Assembly: GCA_036971475.1 (NCBI GenBank)
Contig: JBAIZL010000007.1
Coordinates: forward strand, 30,418,947 to 30,482,946
Reading direction: 5' to 3'
Source: Prosapia bicincta
Lineage: Eukaryota; Arthropoda; Insecta; Hemiptera; Cercopidae
DNA length: 64,000 nt
The notes under the pieces are model-generated. The model did not search any database, was not told the origin of the DNA, and saw only the letters and a list, made by a program, of their open reading frames with translations. Both the position numbers and the translations under genes were made by a program. Shown one piece after another: positions 21,482 through 36,400 of this stretch. Position 1 is the stretch's first letter. Each line of letters starts with the position of its first letter.

Positions 21482-21665
21482 TTTGTAAAAACTCACTAGC
21501 ACAAGGCGGGTTCTTCTGCAAAGATGGCAGTTACTACTGTACCAATGACTACCAGAACAAGTTTGGTACCAAGTGTGCTGTGTGCGGTGACTATGTGGAG
21601 GGCGAGGTCGTCTCGGCATTGGGCAAAACCTATCACCAAAAGTGCTTCACCTGTGCTCGATGCAG
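21482..21665 (+). CDS. abLIM exon: end of LIM1 and first half of LIM2
   Basis: Acceptor TTTGATTACAG, donor AG|GTTAGT. The exon begins at the second base of a codon and ends after two bases. It encodes CKNSLAQGGFFCKDGSYYC then TNDY, closing LIM1 (C-x2-D at the end). It then gives CAVC, a 17-residue loop, HQKC and FTCARC, the first zinc finger of LIM2. The LAQGGFF and GEVVSALGKTYH phrases are hallmarks of the abLIM LIM1-LIM2 region. A 195-bp GT tract lies just upstream. Confidence 0.95.
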
Positions 21666-22909
21666 GTTAGTTCTTTTAAAACATCTCATAACCCTGTTAC
21701 TGACCAGCCCTGGTGAAATATTTTTATTAAAAATAAGTACACAAACGATTTTAAATTTATTTATATCAGTACCAAATTTGGATTTCAGAGGTTAGTTTAA
21801 ATTTTTGTTATAAACAATTTTATATGTCAATCTAATAGGGAATACTGGATATTAGCATTTCAGAATGCCTGAAATGTCATGAAATTCATAAAACCTTCTA
21901 ACCATGTAAACCACAGCCAGTTTTAATAGCTTTTTTCTCTAAAATAGGCTGGCAAAGAATGAAGTTCTCTGTAATATTATATTAGTTGTATTAAGTAATT
22001 ATCTATAAATATTTCCTCATGACTTAATGTTAACAATATTTCCAGGCAAGCATTTCCAAGTGGGGAGCGAGTGACATACACTGGCAAGGAGGTTCTCTGT
22101 AATATTCTATTAGTTGTATTAAGTAATTATCTATAAATATTTCCTCATGACTCAATGTTAACAATATTTCCAGGCAAGCATTTCCAAGTGGGGAGCGAGT
22201 TACATACACTGGCAAGGAGGTTCTCTGTACAAAGTGTTTACAGATCCCAGTTCATGATTCTCAGTCTCTCCAGTCTAGCCCCACTAGCACTTCAAACACA
22301 GGTTTGTTAACATCTAAGTACCGGTTTTATAAATTAAATATATATATGGAATTATGATGGGAGTTCTCTTGTTAAAGTTAGAAATATATAGGACAGGAAT
22401 GGTAGCATCATAACAAGTGAAAACCCAGGAATGTGGTTATTGCAAATTTCACTTCAACACAGGATGTGATTGTTAACAGTTGAGCTGAATATAAATTGCA
22501 GAGGCCGGTGTGTATTATTGCTTGAGTGTTCAATGGAAAAACAAGCCCTTAAATTTGCTAAAATTGACAGATTTTTGAGACTGGAGTGAGAAACCGATAG
22601 CTGATGATAATCAGTTTGTTTGCCATTATTTAGGATAGCTGATGATATTCAGTTTGTTTGCCATTATTTAGGTTTAATATTTAATAGGTAAACCTTTTTA
22701 ACCAGTATAATTTTAAGATGTCAAAATATTTAAATGTCCCCTGAAGTGTAGATAACTAAAAATCTCTTGACTAACCTTACAGCATGCTTTTATAGTTCCA
22801 GATTTTTTTTCAGTTTTTGTTGCAAATACAATAAATGGTCAAAAATATATTAAATTTATTTGTAAAATGGGTATGTTGTTTGAAATATATTTCAGATAAG
22901 TATGGGAAA

Positions 22910-22971
<62 letters not shown>

Positions 22972-24660
22972 CCTAGTGACATTAGTCCAAAACTGCAATC
23001 TCTTGGAAATAAATAAATAGACACATATAAAAACTTATCACACTATTGAAATATTTTGATCACACAATGGCCTTTATCAATCAAAAAAGTGAAAAAGAAA
23101 AGACTGAAGTGAACCACAAACGTGTATAAATATCCACATGTCACAGATGCACAGATTTATAGTTTATGATATAGTACTATATGTTATTTGTATAAATATT
23201 GATTAATTTAGCTCAGGTATTAATAGTCTGTCAGAAGGAAGGTAAATGGAGTTGATAAAAATCGTAGAAGTTAGGGGGAAGGTAAAAGGAGTTTTATCTG
23301 ATGTTGAGGTTAGGAGGTTCTCTAGATTTGGTGTACCACTGGTATGACAACTCCCATCTTCTCAATTCTGAAGGGTTACAATCAGTGGGAGGGCAACTTT
23401 GTAGAATTGTTGTAAACAACTTAGACTATTTTAATATGAATGATTTTAAAAGAATAAAATTAGAATTAATGTGGTTCGTTTTAGGAATGTTTTCTCGAGG
23501 TAAATGTGTAGTAATTATGACCTCAGTATTGAATATTTCTAATTCATTCTTCACCAACTTCTCAACTGTTTAAAATAAACTGGAAAAAATAAAATTACAT
23601 ATTAGCTTTTGTAAAATGAATAAATTCAAGCACTATTGGTCAAGTTAAAAGTCTGTTCAATTCTATTGAGTACTTGAAATATTGTTTTGATTACACATTG
23701 TTAGAAACGGAATATTACTTAAATTGCCTTATAATGATTTCTGACAGTTTTTTTATAAACATTATTTAGTACTCTTGAAATTTAGCAATGATAAATAAAG
23801 TAGGTAAGAAACAAGGATCATGATTTTAAAACAAATATTGAACGATATTTGAACAAAATTTTAGTTAAATAATTAGTTCAATATTGTATTTTCACATAAT
23901 ATTGAATTACCCGCTGATTGATATTTATCTAGTTGTAATTATTGGATATGATAAGGAAGCAGGAGGACAAAGCAAGTAAAAAGATTCACTCAACACTGTA
24001 AAAATAAAATCTTGGCTTTCAGCAATAAGGTTGAAGTAAACAAGTGAATTCTAGCAACAAAATGAGGTTTTAATTGTGTGAAAGGAAACCTGAAACTATT
24101 CTATTCTTGGAAACATAAAATGTGTTCAATGAACAAAGACCTTTGAAACTAAGCAGAATTTGGTAGAGCTGCAAATTACACATAGAAGAAGAATGATCAT
24201 AGACAAAGCTTATTGTCTAAAGTAAAAGAATTTTTACATTGTAAAAAAACTGTCCATTATGTGTAGTTGTAATTAAAACTTCTTGTCTTGTAGGTTTATT
24301 GCATTGAAGTAAAGCAGAATTTTATCTATAAATAAAACAATATTCATGTAAAGTTGCTTGATGTAATCATCTTGAATTCACTGATTAAACTATGATTAAA
24401 AAATACTTAACTAAGTTAATACATAGGCTTACTTGCTGACACGTTTCGAAATAGTTGTTCCTTTTACGAAGCAAAGCCTCTACTCATGTCAGCAAGTAAG
24501 CCTGATGTATTAGTTAAGTATTTTTTAATTATAAAATATTTATGTATTCATACTAAACAGTAGTTATATTTTGTACTTTGAATAAACCTTAAATTATATT
24601 TTATACACAAAATGTATATACATATATATTTTCTTATTATAAAAATGTCTTCTGAACCCA

Positions 24661-24719
<59 letters not shown>

Positions 24720-24840
24720 CGTGCGTGCGTGTGCGTGCGTGCGTGCGTGAAGTTGTTATTATTATTATTAATTGTAAACAAATTTTTTCTTTGTTAAAAT
24801 TGTTTACAATTATTAATAATAACTTCAACGTGAAATATCA

Positions 24841-24880
<40 letters not shown>

Positions 24881-27800
24881 GATTAAGTAATATACACTAA
24901 TTACAGGAATAATTTATTGAATAATACACTCAAAGCTTTTCGTTGGTTGTCATTACCAACGAAAAGCTTTGAGTGTATTATTCAATAAATTATTCCTGTA
25001 ATTAGTGTATATTATTTAATCTTGAAAATAATTCTAACAGGAAAACCTATTTGACATTCTACATATATATATATATATATATTCATCTTCACCAAGAGTT
25101 TACCTGATCAGTTACAATGAACACATTACAAAAGTTATATTAACCTTTGATTTATAGTTTATTATTATCAAGAAAAAGACATTTCATAGGAGAATCAATT
25201 ATCCTTTATTTGAATAGAATGACTTTATTAAAATAAAGGATTCAACTATCAACCTTTTTCTCATGATATTAGAACTTATGAGTTTACACCAACTATAGTT
25301 TATTAGGTGTGAAAAGTAATAACATAATTTATGAAGTCTTATAAATACCCTGTAAGTAGGTATTTTCTTGGCAACTCTCCATACTGATTCATGGTTTAAT
25401 GTTTTACAATGAAAAATTGTATTAAACAATTTTAAAGTACTAAATCTAAATCCTAAGTCTTGTACAAACTTAATTTTGATATAAACCTATGGAGACAAAA
25501 CTTTCATTGCTAATTATCAGTGTTTAACCTTTTTGATCCTGGGACGTTTTGCATGGATACCTGCTGCAGTCCCAGCCTTGATTTATTGAAAATATAATGC
25601 TTTGACAAAACTTACACCAAATTTGTATCTATCAATGTATTTTCATGATTCTTTTTAAAATTTACTTCTCCTAACTCTACTACAATATACACTTACCTAA
25701 AATTATAATAAACATGCAAAAAAATATATGAGAAAAATGTTTCTTACTAAAAAAAAGATTTTTCCAAACTTTTCTGTCTCCATTTATATAGAATATATAA
25801 AATTAAAAATCGGTTCCTAAATTAAACCATCTTGTCTTTTTACATATAAAATTTAGGTTTATAAGTAAAAAGCACAACATTGCGAAAAACACATGTAATG
25901 TATAAATATAAAAGTAAATAATTAAGTCACTTGTAAAATTACAAAATAAAACATGAATAATTCTGTTTTAGCTGTAATCAAATGTGTTTATATTATCCTA
26001 ATATCAGAAAAAATAGGTTTTTATGTTATATACACTAACACAAACCGCTCCAACAATAACAAACTTATACAACTATTCTTTGAGCTTAGCTTGTGAAGTT
26101 ATGTTAAAACAAATAGAGACATACACAAGACTCACAAATTAATCATTTATTGACTCATACCCGTTTCAATGACAAACAACACTCACTGATGATGATGATG
26201 ACTTTGTCATTGAAACGCATATAGTAAATGAATAATTCATTTGTGAGTGTTCTGTATTTTTTTTATTTATTTTAATAATAAATTTGTTGTAAACATTGTA
26301 AACACTAAACTTCCAAACAATAAGATCAACTTCACAACAAAATTGTGAGGAACAAACAGACCACTTACTCACTACTCACAACAATGACAGCTGACGCAGC
26401 ACTTGGCGTCGTGCAGCTACAGTCATCAAGTTTGTACTAAAACAGGGTTGCTAAATCTAACTAGAAGTGCTTTTAAGTACTATAACTATGTAAGCGAGTT
26501 CATTACGAATGCTTTAACATATGCAATCATTATTTTACAGATTATATTATATTCTTGAAAAAATAGTTTGTGATGTCCAAAAAGTCGGGCTTTGGATTAA
26601 ATGCGATTTTTCAACACGTCCGAAAAATCGAACATTGGGATTAAAGGGTTAAGATGGTATTTCTAATGCTCTGGAGCAGTCGCATTACACAAATCCAAAA
26701 TACCCTCTCTCTAATTACAATTAATATAACTAAAGTAACACAACCTATGTCTTAAAACAGATGTTCTACCACATAACCTATAACAAAAAACCAGCTGTTT
26801 CATGAAATCATATGTTATCACTTATTTTAAGCCAAATGGGACAAAATAGCTATATTGCATACTGTGCCTCTTTTGTGAAAAGTGTTTCTCTCATATAAAA
26901 CTAAAATTAATTCATTAAATTTAAATAATTAATTAATATTAGAAAAATCTGTGTTGACATCAAATGTCGTCCACTACAAGTTTAAAAAATTACTTAAACT
27001 TGATTAGAAGGATAAAAAGTATTTTATTAACAATTGAAATTTTGAACAAGATATATAGGGAGAGTTTGAACTAATAGAAGGAATTGAATAAAATACATTT
27101 GTTGCCTGTGGACCCAAAACGTTGTGTTAAGAATAACGAAAATGCTGTTTTTAAATGATGGAAATCCTCTGGTATGTATTGGTTAACTATTCTATCCTTC
27201 CTTAGTGTACAGAATGTACGTAGTAACTGTCTGCTTACAAATTTAAATGTGGTAACTGATGATGCGGAATTCTAAAAACCTATTTTAATGTAAATTTTTT
27301 TCAGTCTATTTTAATAACTGTCATGGCAACTAACAAAGATCATAAATTCAGTGATAATAAAAATCAAATCACTTATGGACCTACAGCTATCTTGATTAAT
27401 TCTAGTTATGCAATTAAAAGAATCAGTGAAGTGGAAAAATACTCACATTAAGTAAAGATGAAATATGTTTCACAATTCCAGGTATTTTTTTTTACATTTG
27501 CTGAAAAGTTTGAAAGTAAAAGAAATAGAAGATTTAGTGTGATCCCTGCTTTCCACTCATGCAGCTGGTTCTTTATAAAGATGTCTAGGGAAGTTCTTGG
27601 GCATTATGTTTTTCGTGTAAGTGAAATGAATTTGGCCAGCTAATTAGGTAATACCATAGTTTAGGCCAGGGGTCGGTAACCTTTTTGTACTTGAGGGCGT
27701 CATGTTCAATCTAGCATGGCTGTAAATATAAAGGGTCACAACTATAAAATAACCATGATTGTTATTATATTTCCTAATTTTAGGTTGGTAACGTAACTGA

Positions 27801-30353
27801 TTTTAATACAGTAGCCTACAGAAGGTGACTTAAACTAACAGCTATTAATGGATTTTGAAAGTAATTTTTATGAAATAGGCTACTTACTTCCTGATAATTT
27901 GACAATTTTCTAACTTAACTCAGACAAATTTCTTCATTAATGTTTTGAAGTGCTAAAATAATGAAATAAAACACGTTAATTTAAAAATTAACAAAATTTT
28001 ACTAAAATAAAACAATTGCCGTAGGGTTAAACTTGCTTGCATGCACATTGCAGATATTACTTTCCACTTATATGGTGCCTGTAATTTATTATTGGTATTT
28101 ATTGTTGTGGGTAGTGTAATGGTTCTAGCTATTTAGCAACTTATTTGTATTCTAAGCCTTAAGAGTGAGCTATCCGGTCCGCTCAGAATTCGAAAAACCA
28201 CAAATGGAGAGGGCAGCACAAAATCATTTCGGAGGCTGTGGGTTGCATACAACATGTTGGAAGTCAGAATTAACTAATTTAACTTACAAAGTTTGAATTG
28301 ATAAATGTTCCGTATTTTTTACTTTACAATGTCTCTGAAATTCTAAACTTCATTCATTGTCACAATGTTTTCAGATACAGTTTGTTGATGTACTTATAAT
28401 GTCCGCTGTTTGAAGGTGCTACTGTATACCTAAATATAGGTTTATACAATAAAACTTTGAAAAACTATATTTTAATATGTACTATTGCAGAGTGTGCTGG
28501 CTGTAAAGAAGAACTGAAAGAAGGCCAAGCTTTGATTGCTTTAGGCAGGCAATGGCACATTTGGTGTTTCAAATGTAAAGCTTGCAATGCTGTCTTGCAT
28601 GGAGAGTATATGGGAAAGTAAGTGTTGCATTTCAACATACATTTTCTACTTTTGGATTTGTTGATTTAAAATATGATTGAAATTTAATGTAATCTGTTTC
28701 TATTCATGACACATATCTCCAAACATATATCTTTATGAATGCATGATGAGTTCTGAGGTGTGGCATTGACATTTGGAATATGTATGAAAGTTATTTAACA
28801 CTTATGATAGTGAAAGTTTATCTTATTTCAGAAATAAAACAGATAAAAACATCAACAACTTAATTATTAAGTCTAAGAAATTTTAATAATACACCATTGT
28901 TACACTGCGAGATAAGGCTTCCTAATATAAAAGGTTATGTGGTGGTTAAGTTAATTCATAGAGAGAGCATCAATCATCTTGACAAAAGATGGCAGTGTAG
29001 TAACTAATAATAATAACTAGGAGACATATTTATTTAATATATTTTTATTCAATTATTTTCTTTGTATTACAAACATAAAAGTATCGAAATCGGAGAAAAC
29101 CTGGAATAAACTACTTACATTTTAAAAATCTTTTGTAATAAATAATAATAACTATATGAAAATATATAAAAAGAAATGTAAAATTACTGTAATTCTTTAT
29201 AACAATTCATCTATTTAACCTTAGATCACTTATACCTTGTCAAAATGACGAGGCTCCATTAAAAAATACCTGTATCTGACAAATGATCGGTTTGTGCTCA
29301 TTCATCTACTCAGTACCTTCGTACCTACAACAGCCGATATCAGATGCACAGTTTCGCCGCTCAGGTGCGCATGCATCTTAGTGAAACAGAGCTCATGTCA
29401 TTTTAACGATTCATAAGTGATTGTGTGACTTTTTTATGATTGTGTTCTCTATACATATTTTTGTAAAAATTCTTTAATTTTATTAAAAACTTGTTCTACA
29501 ACTCATTAATTTGTTACATTCTGTGTTTTTTATAAATAAAATGTGTTTAACATTATTTAAAAAAGACCTTTTTAAATATTTGTGTTTCACTATTCCATTG
29601 AAACGTAGTCATCGTAATTATTATTTTTCTTTTTAATAGTAGAATTCGTAGCTACTATAATATATTTTTCCAAGCGCTAAAGAAGTATGGATATTACAAT
29701 GTTTAACGCATTAATAAAAAAACACAATATTTTGGCAAATAAAAAGAAATTGGAGTTATCAAGTTGACGATACATAAGTGATTTAGGGTTAATACTGCCC
29801 ATAATACTGTAGTTGGTTTTGAGCTTTTTCTTTATCATTGCCTTTCCACTTCATGTCTAATAAACTATTGAAGAAACCTGTTATAACTTCAATTAAAAAC
29901 ACATTGTAACAAATATACGCCGCTACTGGTAGGTAGTATACTCCGAATAGTTGAAATGCCATGAACGGGTCATTGGCTAAATAAATAAAAATAAATCAAA
30001 ATCATTAAATTAAAGTCTAAGAAAGCAATCAATAACAGGAAGAAACACACAGATGACAGCTTGTATCCGAACTCTGAGATATTTAGTGATGGCAAACACC
30101 CATTAGCACACTAATATACAAATATGAATTTATGCTTATTTTTATAGTTACATGTAGTAGTTATTATCTAGAAAAACCTTTCTTTATGCGCTTTGTAACT
30201 TTTTGTTTTATTTACAGAGATGGGATCCCGTATTGTGAGAAAGATTATCAGAAAAATTTTGGTGTCAAATGCGCTTACTGCAATCGTTATATATCTGGAA
30301 AAGTGCTTCAGGTTAGTTGCTAGACTTGATAATTTACAAGGATTACATACATT

Positions 30354-30400
<47 letters not shown>

Positions 30401-33400
30401 ATACACACCACAAACGCACCACACAACACACATACACACACACAATGGAAATAATAGGTTATAAAGACCAACTCAGCCTGTGAAAATGAGTAGTTTTCAA
30501 GAGATACGGCAAAACACCAGCTTTATTAATTTTTTGCCATACTGAAAATGTTTAAATAATATTTTGTTTTCATTAAAATTATATTCATGGATGATAATAA
30601 TGGGTTTTTTTGGTTTTGTCATTAAGGCAGGAGAGAACCACCATTTCCATCCCACATGTGCCCGTTGTACCAAGTGTGGAGATCCATTTGGAGATGGAGA
30701 AGAGATGTATTTACAAGGTAATTCAAGTAGAATAATTATTTTGTAGTCAGGATCATTTGTTAGTGGTATATGTTTCTGACGTGCTGGCAAATAATTTTAT
30801 AACTTAATTAAAAAGCAAAATTGCCTCAGAAGAGATAGGCTACTCGTAAGTGTTGTAATTCTTCTCTCAGTATGTTAAGACTTTTTATGAGAGTTCCATT
30901 CACTTCCAGCATACAGGTCTACCGTTGGACTTAGTTTCATCAAAACTAGGGTAGGGTGAAAGTTCTCGGCCTGACAATGAAAGATCGGAATTTTCAGTTG
31001 AAAAATTATATAATTTTTCTACATAATCTCCCTTGACATCAACTTACTTGGTCCAGCGTTTCTCCAAAATCAGCATTCCTTCCCATAAGTGAGAGTCTAG
31101 AAGGCTGGTAAAATATTCATTTAAGGCCCTCTCAATATCTTAATTGGACAGGAAGTGCTTTGGAGAAAGAAATTTCTTCAGGTTTGATAAGAGATTAAAG
31201 TCCGAGGGGGCCAAATCAGGAGAGTAGGGTTGAAGATGTGTGAGCAAACCGTACCCCAAATCTCGCAATTTTCCCATTTCCGTTTTCTTGATGAAAGATG
31301 ACTTCTTTCTTCTTCAAGTCAATCCTCTTTTCGCAAATTTTGACATCCAGCTGGTCAAGAAGGTGGGCGTAATGTTCATTCGTAATTGTTCTGTTTTTTT
31401 CAAGGTAATCAAATAACAAGATCCCTTTGGCATCCCAAAACACACTGGCCATGACCTTTCCATCAAATCTTATCGACTTCGCTTTCTTTGCGCTTCCATC
31501 CACTGTTTCGACTGGTGTTTAGTTTCAGGCGTGTAGTGGTGGACCCATGTCTCATCCATGGTGACAAATCACCGCACAAAATCAGTCGGATCCTTCTTGA
31601 ATTGGTCCAAACTTTACTGTAAATGAATTTGCTTTTGATCCACATTCGGAAAATGCGGTATCCACCTTGCACAGATCTTTCGCATCACTAATTCTTTCTG
31701 CAAGATGTTTGGCACCCTTTCTTCTGATATCCCTGCAGCCTCCGCTATCTCACACACCTTTATTTTCATTTGGGGTTAATCCATCCAAAACAAAAACTTT
31801 GATCACCGGACGATATTCAAGTTAATCCATTTCAACGAAAAGATGTTTCCTAAAAAAATTCCTGTACACAAACTACTTAAATGAACGGTTAAAGCTTATC
31901 ATACGAACTGATGACATGTGCACGCAGATGGGAAAGATAAATTTTTATTGATTGAAATGCCGTCTCTGGGACTGGCCGAATACTTGTCACCCTATTCTCG
32001 TAGTCTTGCGGTGTAATGACAAAGGACACTTCTTTTATTTGCATCTTGTAATGGTAGCCTTTTTATCGGTGTCATCTTAATCAATTTATGTTAAGGGTGT
32101 GACAGAATTAACTGACAGTTTATTACAAGAAAAAGGTGTTTACAAATTTTATTCATCTTCAGTTTATTTTAATATTGTTATTTATACTGTGAATGAATAT
32201 TTAAAACAAAATATAGGTATTGAATGAAACGTCTTGCAGAAGTCTTTCACTTTCATTCTCATATTGCTAAAAATCTTTATTTGAAGTTTCCCATGATTTG
32301 CTAAATCATATTTATTTATAGGTAGGTGCTGTTCTGACCAGCGAGCACAGAAATATCTAGAAGGTACATGGGTATTCACTTAACATATCGCCGGTGAAGC
32401 AGGGTCCGCCATCTTGGTGAGGGATGTGGCCGGGAAAACAAGACTTGGCTAGCGCCTAAGTTTAATAGTTAGCGCTTCTCTAAAACAGAGTTTTAAGCCT
32501 ATTACCATTGTCAGAAAATAATAAAATTTGGTGACATAGTTATATTATAATATAGGGATTATGATGGTGAAAAAAAATTTAATTTCATAAAATAGCTCTC
32601 TTATCTTTAAACTACCTTAAATAAAACCTCTCTAAATAGAATTACAGTTTGACATAAAGAAATCTGTAAGTGAAGTTTTATTTTCAATTTTTTATCAGGT
32701 AAATGTTGTCAATGGGAAAGTTGGAGGTATGACTCCAAATTTTATTTCTATAAAAAAAAATGTTTTTCTACAACCACTAGTTTTGTTGTGGCGTTGATGT
32801 ATTTGAGCACAGACATTAGGTGTCATTATCCGAGAGTTTGACTTGCTAACACAAATGAGTAACCATACTGGGTGCTGGGGGGTTAATCATGTTAAGTTAT
32901 TTGTCTAGTCTATTGAATGTGCATCATGCTATCTTAATTAATTTTCCTTACAAAATGTACATAATAAAAAAATAATGACAGAAATACTTTCCCAGTTTTG
33001 TCCTGTCGTAAAAAATACGTTTACTTGTGTGACGTTTACTAAATCACTGAAAAAAATAGAATTGCTATATACATTAATACGATTTATTGAAAATACATTT
33101 TCAACATTACTGCCCTAGAAAGGTTATTGTTTTGGAAATATGAGGTCTATTTTTTTTCTGAAAGCAACTTTGAATTGAAATATTAAAAACAATAGTGTAA
33201 CCTTACATTAAAATACAGTATTTATACAGATTTTATAAGTTGGTAAAAATGACTTAAATCTATATCTTGTTCATAGAAATGCCCTTAACTATAAGGGAAC
33301 AAATCTTGCCCAATGCACCTTTTCAAAACTGTTAATGTAATTTTATTAATAATTTGGTGTCTACTGGGCAATTTTACTGGCCGATACTACTGGGCAAGGG

Positions 33401-36400
33401 AGCCTTGTCAGCGATTTGACGTTCTCCACTAAGGTGACTTATCGCTCAAGGCCGCCATCTTGGTGGGGGGCAGCCGCGAAAGTTTGCTTGAACAACATAT
33501 CTACGATCTCCTCTCTAGTTATTTCTGTGCTTACTGAGTTTGACATTGAAAATCAACCTTTATTTTTTAAAATTGTGTGATTTATCAAGAAATTGTTGTG
33601 TTACTTATAACTTCACATAGAAATGAAACTGCATTGGGTGTAAGGTACTATAGAATTTTTATTGTTCAACACTTAAGAACCGATGACTGGCTACACCAAT
33701 CTCGTAAATAATTATGTTGCAGGCATAGCCCGTAATTAGGTTCGCATGTATTTAAATGAACTAATACGAGCTCTGGTGCTAGTTAATCGTATACAGAAAA
33801 CATATTGGCTATCTTAGTACACATTTTCTTCGCTAGATATTAGATGTCCTTCATGTGGTTGTGCGTTTCGGAACGTTTTGAAATATTCCACACAAAAGTT
33901 AATTCTTTGTAAATATTTATTTATAAACAGCTTTAATAGGCATTTGGACTTACTGAAATAGAATTTTATAATTAGAATACAATATTGTGGATTTCTAGAA
34001 CACCAAAATACCCTCTGATTAGTTCAGTCCAGGTACTGTAATGGGATCCACCCATGGTTGAGCTTACCTAAGGGCTGAATTCTCAGAATGGGGACTTGTA
34101 TTTAGGCAGAAAGAAGGCCATCACCTCCCACTAATCTTTAAGGGTAGTTATTACTCAACGTTGAATTTCCAAGCTTCTTATACTTTTGCCATCTGTAGGT
34201 TAAAATAAAACAGCTACAAGTAAAGATGAATCCATGCCTCATTGTTTTTAATCTGAAAATGATAAATTAGTGTCCGTTGGTTTTCCCCGTATAATAATAC
34301 TAAATAACAATAACATTGTTTTTTGAAACAAGCGAATATTTAAAAGCTGTGAGTATATGAGGTACATATCTTTTCAGGAGGCGCAATTTGGCATCCTCGT
34401 TGTGGTCCAGGACCAACTGAAAACGGAACCATCTTAAACGGTTCTGTTAATGGACACACCACTGATATAGAAGGTGACAGTGTGAAAGACACACCTCGTA
34501 GCACTGAATACGAAACTGCTTTAGAGTCTGCTCGCAGTGGTGGCGATTTTGACAGAATTAGCAATTCTGCAGCAAGTGAGATGCAGGTAAAAAACTTCTC
34601 TTTGGTTGCATGGTGTCGGAACCTGCTTTTGCTTGTGTTTTTATAGGTAACTTATATGCTTTACTTATTATAATTGGAAAAAACGAAATTTGAGTAGTCG
34701 TTGCCCTTGTTGATAAGTAGATCTTTCATTGTTAAAAAGTAGATATTTTATGATTGAAATGTAGTTTATTTAGTATTTACAAGGTAATGAAACTATAAAT
34801 TGTAGGCATAAAGTCAGATGTTATATAAATAGGCTATTTGTAACTTAATACTTCGTACACACTATGCTTGAATTATTACAGCCTCAACGAATACATCCAA
34901 TAGAAGGTTTAAAAATGATTTATTATGCATCTACATTTTTGAGAAATAATGTATTCTAGTCAAATTTCAATATTTTCTCAGCTCGGGCATTGACATTATT
35001 TACAATAAGAGGAAAATAATTAATTTGGTTATGTTAGAATAATAATTATTCTTGCGAATGCCGCAAGTTTTGAAGTAGCACTAGTACTTTTCCTAGTGAT
35101 ATAGTAACATCATCATTTCCAAAGTGATAATTTCATGTGTTCTCTTATTTAAAGTCAACCACTACATATGTATTTTCTTCTATTATTTGCAAATTATTAG
35201 TGACAACACTCCCTGAATAAATACTTATAATGTGATTTTAAAAACATTTAAGAAGATAGTTCAGATTGTGTATTGTTTGACAAACCCTTTTCTCATCTTA
35301 ACTCTTGCATTAACCCTTTGATTAGCGACATGTGCCTGGCCTGATATGGCCCCTGTTAACATATTTTTACATTTTTTCTTTTTTCTAATTTTTTTCTTTA
35401 TGGTTTTCTAATTTTTTAAATTATAGTATTGTTTGTTAATATTTTTTTTATTTACTCATTTTCTTATGTTAACCAAACCTTACATTATATTTACTGACAA
35501 TTTCTTTGCTAAAAATTATCTGTTAATTTTTTGTTGTTGTAAAATACCGCACAAACTTCAGTAACATAAACACTTCGGAAAAACCATAGACTTTGAACAC
35601 AAAAGAATTTCTTCATTGTTCAATCGCCTATTCATTGTAAAATACTGCACAAATTTTGAAACTATCTGTAAATATGCAGGAAAACCCATAGACTTAATAC
35701 ACAAAAGAATGGTGACTGCGTACTCTGTGTATTATTTACTGTCCAGATAGTTGCAAATATTTAACCTAGAATACAGCACAATACACAGGAAAACAAAAAG
35801 TAAACATACGGCAATGATAATCTGAGAAACATGGTAGAACGAACATATACGGGAATGCTCCCACTGGCTGGCGTTGCTCGATATCACATACTGGTACGTG
35901 AATGCTAATCAAAGGGTTAGTAAATACTTGGTTCTTTTATTATTTCCAGAGAAAAAGTAATTGCTCCTTTATTTGTTGCAAGAATGTTGACTCTTGGCTG
36001 TGGAAAAACATATCTTATTTTTCTGAACGGGGGAACCTGTATGATGTATTATCTATCACTGATAAATTAAGGTGACAGATTTATAATCCTTTGATCTTTA
36101 GCAATTTTGTAAAATTTCACTTTTTGTGTCTTGTTATATATGGCCTTTGTAATATGTTTCGAAAAAGCTATCAGCCATATTTTTCATAGTGAAAAGTTTT
36201 ATTTCAATTCAAAGATATTTACTCGGATCTGGAGCAGCTATCCAATTCTTTCACGTGACCTACTAAGAGCAGAAGTCAATGATTTTGAGGACATCCTCAA
36301 AAGTAAAAAACACTGGCAGCTTGCTTGTGCCGCGTACATTGGACACCGGGCCACCGGCTATGATTGATGCTGGACGCGCCCGTACTAAGAAGTAAGAAGT

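Noticed and set aside
22600..22680. CTGATGATAATCAG and CTGATGATATTCAG as hammerhead cores
   Set aside because: No GAAA box at a suitable distance; it is just a short local duplication.
34340..34564. Minus-strand open frame of 74 codons
   Set aside because: Antisense shadow of the abLIM exon at 34378-34586.
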